Of a stretch of 37,240 nucleotides of DNA, positions 36,428 to 37,240 are shown one piece after another; position 1 is the stretch's first letter, and every line of letters begins with the position of its first letter. The notes beneath the pieces are model-generated. The model was not told the origin of the DNA. It did no database searches and saw nothing but the letters and a program-made list of their open reading frames with translations. The DNA lies in the NCBI RefSeq assembly GCF_945290125.1, contig NZ_CALYQV010000017.1, forward strand, positions 1-37,240, given 5' to 3'. The translations under genes and the position numbers were made by a program. This DNA comes from an uncultured Lactobacillus sp. GTDB taxonomy: Bacteria; Bacillota; Bacilli; Lactobacillales; Lactobacillaceae.

Positions 36428-37240
36428 TCTTCTTTAATTCTTGAATTCTTTCATGAACGCCTTGAAGTTGATTTTCGTAATCAGCTTTTTTCGCTTTTTC
36501 TTTATTTATTACAGCTTCCGGGGCATGTGCGACAAAGCCTTGATTATTTAGTTTCTTAGTTGATCGTTCAACTTCAGCTTGCAAATCTTTTTCTTCTTTG
36601 GTCATGTGCTTGATTTCATCTGCAATATTGACTAAATCAGCTAACGGCACAAAGATCTGCGCTCCTGAAATTACAGCAGTTTTAGCAAGTTTGGGTGCAG
36701 TAATTTGAGTTGAAATGGTTAATTCCTTTGGATGCAAAAAGTTCTTAACGTAATCTTCATTATCAGTTAAAATTCTTTCATTCTTAGCATCTTCTAATTG
36801 AATCATAATGTCAATCGAAGAAGACAACGGAGCATTTACTTCCATCCGAATGTTACGTACAGCTTTAATAATTTCGATTAAGAAAGCCATGTCATGACGA
36901 GCTTGTGCATTTTCAAATTCAGCATGGGCTTCAGGATATTTGGCTACCATAATTGACTCACCATCATGGGGCATAGACAACCATAATTTTTCTGTCACAA
37001 ATGGCATAATTGGATGAAGCAAACGTAATATCTGATCAAGAATCCAAACTAAATTATCTTGTTTTTTAGCTTTGAGTTCTTCATTGCTACCGTTTAATGC
37101 AACTTTAGCCATTTCGATATACCAATCACAAAAATCATTCCAGATAAAGTTGTATAGTTCGCGCCCTGCTTCACCAAATTTATATTCATCAAACAACCGA
37201 ATAACTTCACTAACAGTGTGATTTAAGCGGTCGAAAATCC
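36420..37240 (-). CDS. valS: Valyl-tRNA synthetase, C-terminal part (cut by window end)
   Basis: Partial: the open frame runs to the window edge. The amino acids visible start IFDRLNHTVSEVIRLF and continue to FDEYKFGEAGRELYNFIWNDF, a conserved ValS segment before the anticodon-binding domain. PIMPFVTEKLW follows, then a C-terminal coiled-coil arm (residues rich in E and K, ending QELKKSE) that contacts tRNA-Val. The catalytic domain, HIGH and KMSKS motifs lie outside. The gene overlaps folC by 8 bases. Confidence 0.95.
   Translation of the reverse strand, partial: IFDRLNHTVSEVIRLFDEYKFGEAGRELYNFIWNDFCDWYIEMAKVALNGSNEELKAKKQDNLVWILDQILRLLHPIMPFVTEKLWLSMPHDGESIMVAKYPEAHAEFENAQARHDMAFLIEIIKAVRNIRMEVNAPLSSSIDIMIQLEDAKNERILTDNEDYVKNFLHPKELTISTQITAPKLAKTAVISGAQIFVPLADLVNIADEIKHMTKEEKDLQAEVERSTKKLNNQGFVAHAPEAVINKEKAKKADYENQLQGVHERIQELKKSE

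Overview
The window is an AT-rich, gene-dense chromosomal segment of a Lactobacillus, most likely from the acidophilus/delbrueckii group. The evidence is the protein sequences, the AT-rich third positions, the SD sequences of AGGAGG/AAGGTGG type, and the gene order (valS-folC-HAD-radC-mreBCD next to mraZ...ftsAZ...divIVA-ileS, followed by mtnN-iscS-DUF1831-mnmA). I do not assign a species. I see no prophage, insertion sequence, CRISPR array or tRNA/rRNA gene.

Layout from left to right. (1) 26-2931, plus strand: rpoY and rnjA (RNA polymerase epsilon subunit and RNase J1), a terminator, then a diacylglycerol-kinase-type lipid kinase, ending in a strong hairpin shared with the convergent genes. 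(2) 3058-5128, minus: a small ABC-2 exporter (ATPase plus permease) with a GNAT acetyltransferase. (3) 5225-9293, minus: histidine-phosphatase/PGAM gene, TPR protein, RecD2 helicase and a small DUF1828-like gene that is cut by an in-frame stop. The first three genes overlap by ATGA. (4) 9412-16940, minus: an isoleucine T-box leader controls ileS, a divergent cold-shock-domain gene, a NUDIX hydrolase, a small basic membrane protein, mtnN, iscS-type cysteine desulfurase, DUF1831 and mnmA. This run joins tRNA-Ile charging, methyl-cycle salvage and tRNA 2-thiolation, and ends in a hairpin terminator. (5) 16941-30572, minus: the division and cell-wall (dcw) cluster mraZ-rsmH-ftsL-pbpX-mraY-murD-murG-ftsQ-ftsA-ftsZ-sepF-yggT-ylmH-divIVA. 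It has a probable MraZ operator in front of mraZ and likely internal promoters before ftsA and ylmH. (6) 30686-33773: DUF3397 (minus), a 46-residue DUF4044 membrane microprotein on the plus strand with its own promoter, and mreD/mreC/mreB (minus). (7) 33821-37240, minus: radC, a HAD phosphatase, folC and the 3' part of valS, which runs off the window.

Functionally the core is envelope growth. MreBCD organise side-wall synthesis. MraY, MurD, MurG and the PASTA penicillin-binding protein make and cross-link septal peptidoglycan. FtsA/FtsZ/SepF/FtsL/FtsQ build the divisome, and DivIVA marks poles and septa. The flanking genes are translation, tRNA-modification, RNA-turnover and folate housekeeping.

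This is mostly a conserved region and I found no convincing new multi-gene system. The observations most worth checking are the in-frame stop in the DUF1828-like gene (the same frame stays open for 31 codons beyond it), the 10-bp-spaced GTGGTR repeats in front of mraZ, the isoleucine T-box that starts a few bases after the divIVA stop, the cold-shock-like protein with altered RNA-binding residues, and the conserved but unexplained DUF1831 gene between cysteine desulfurase and MnmA.
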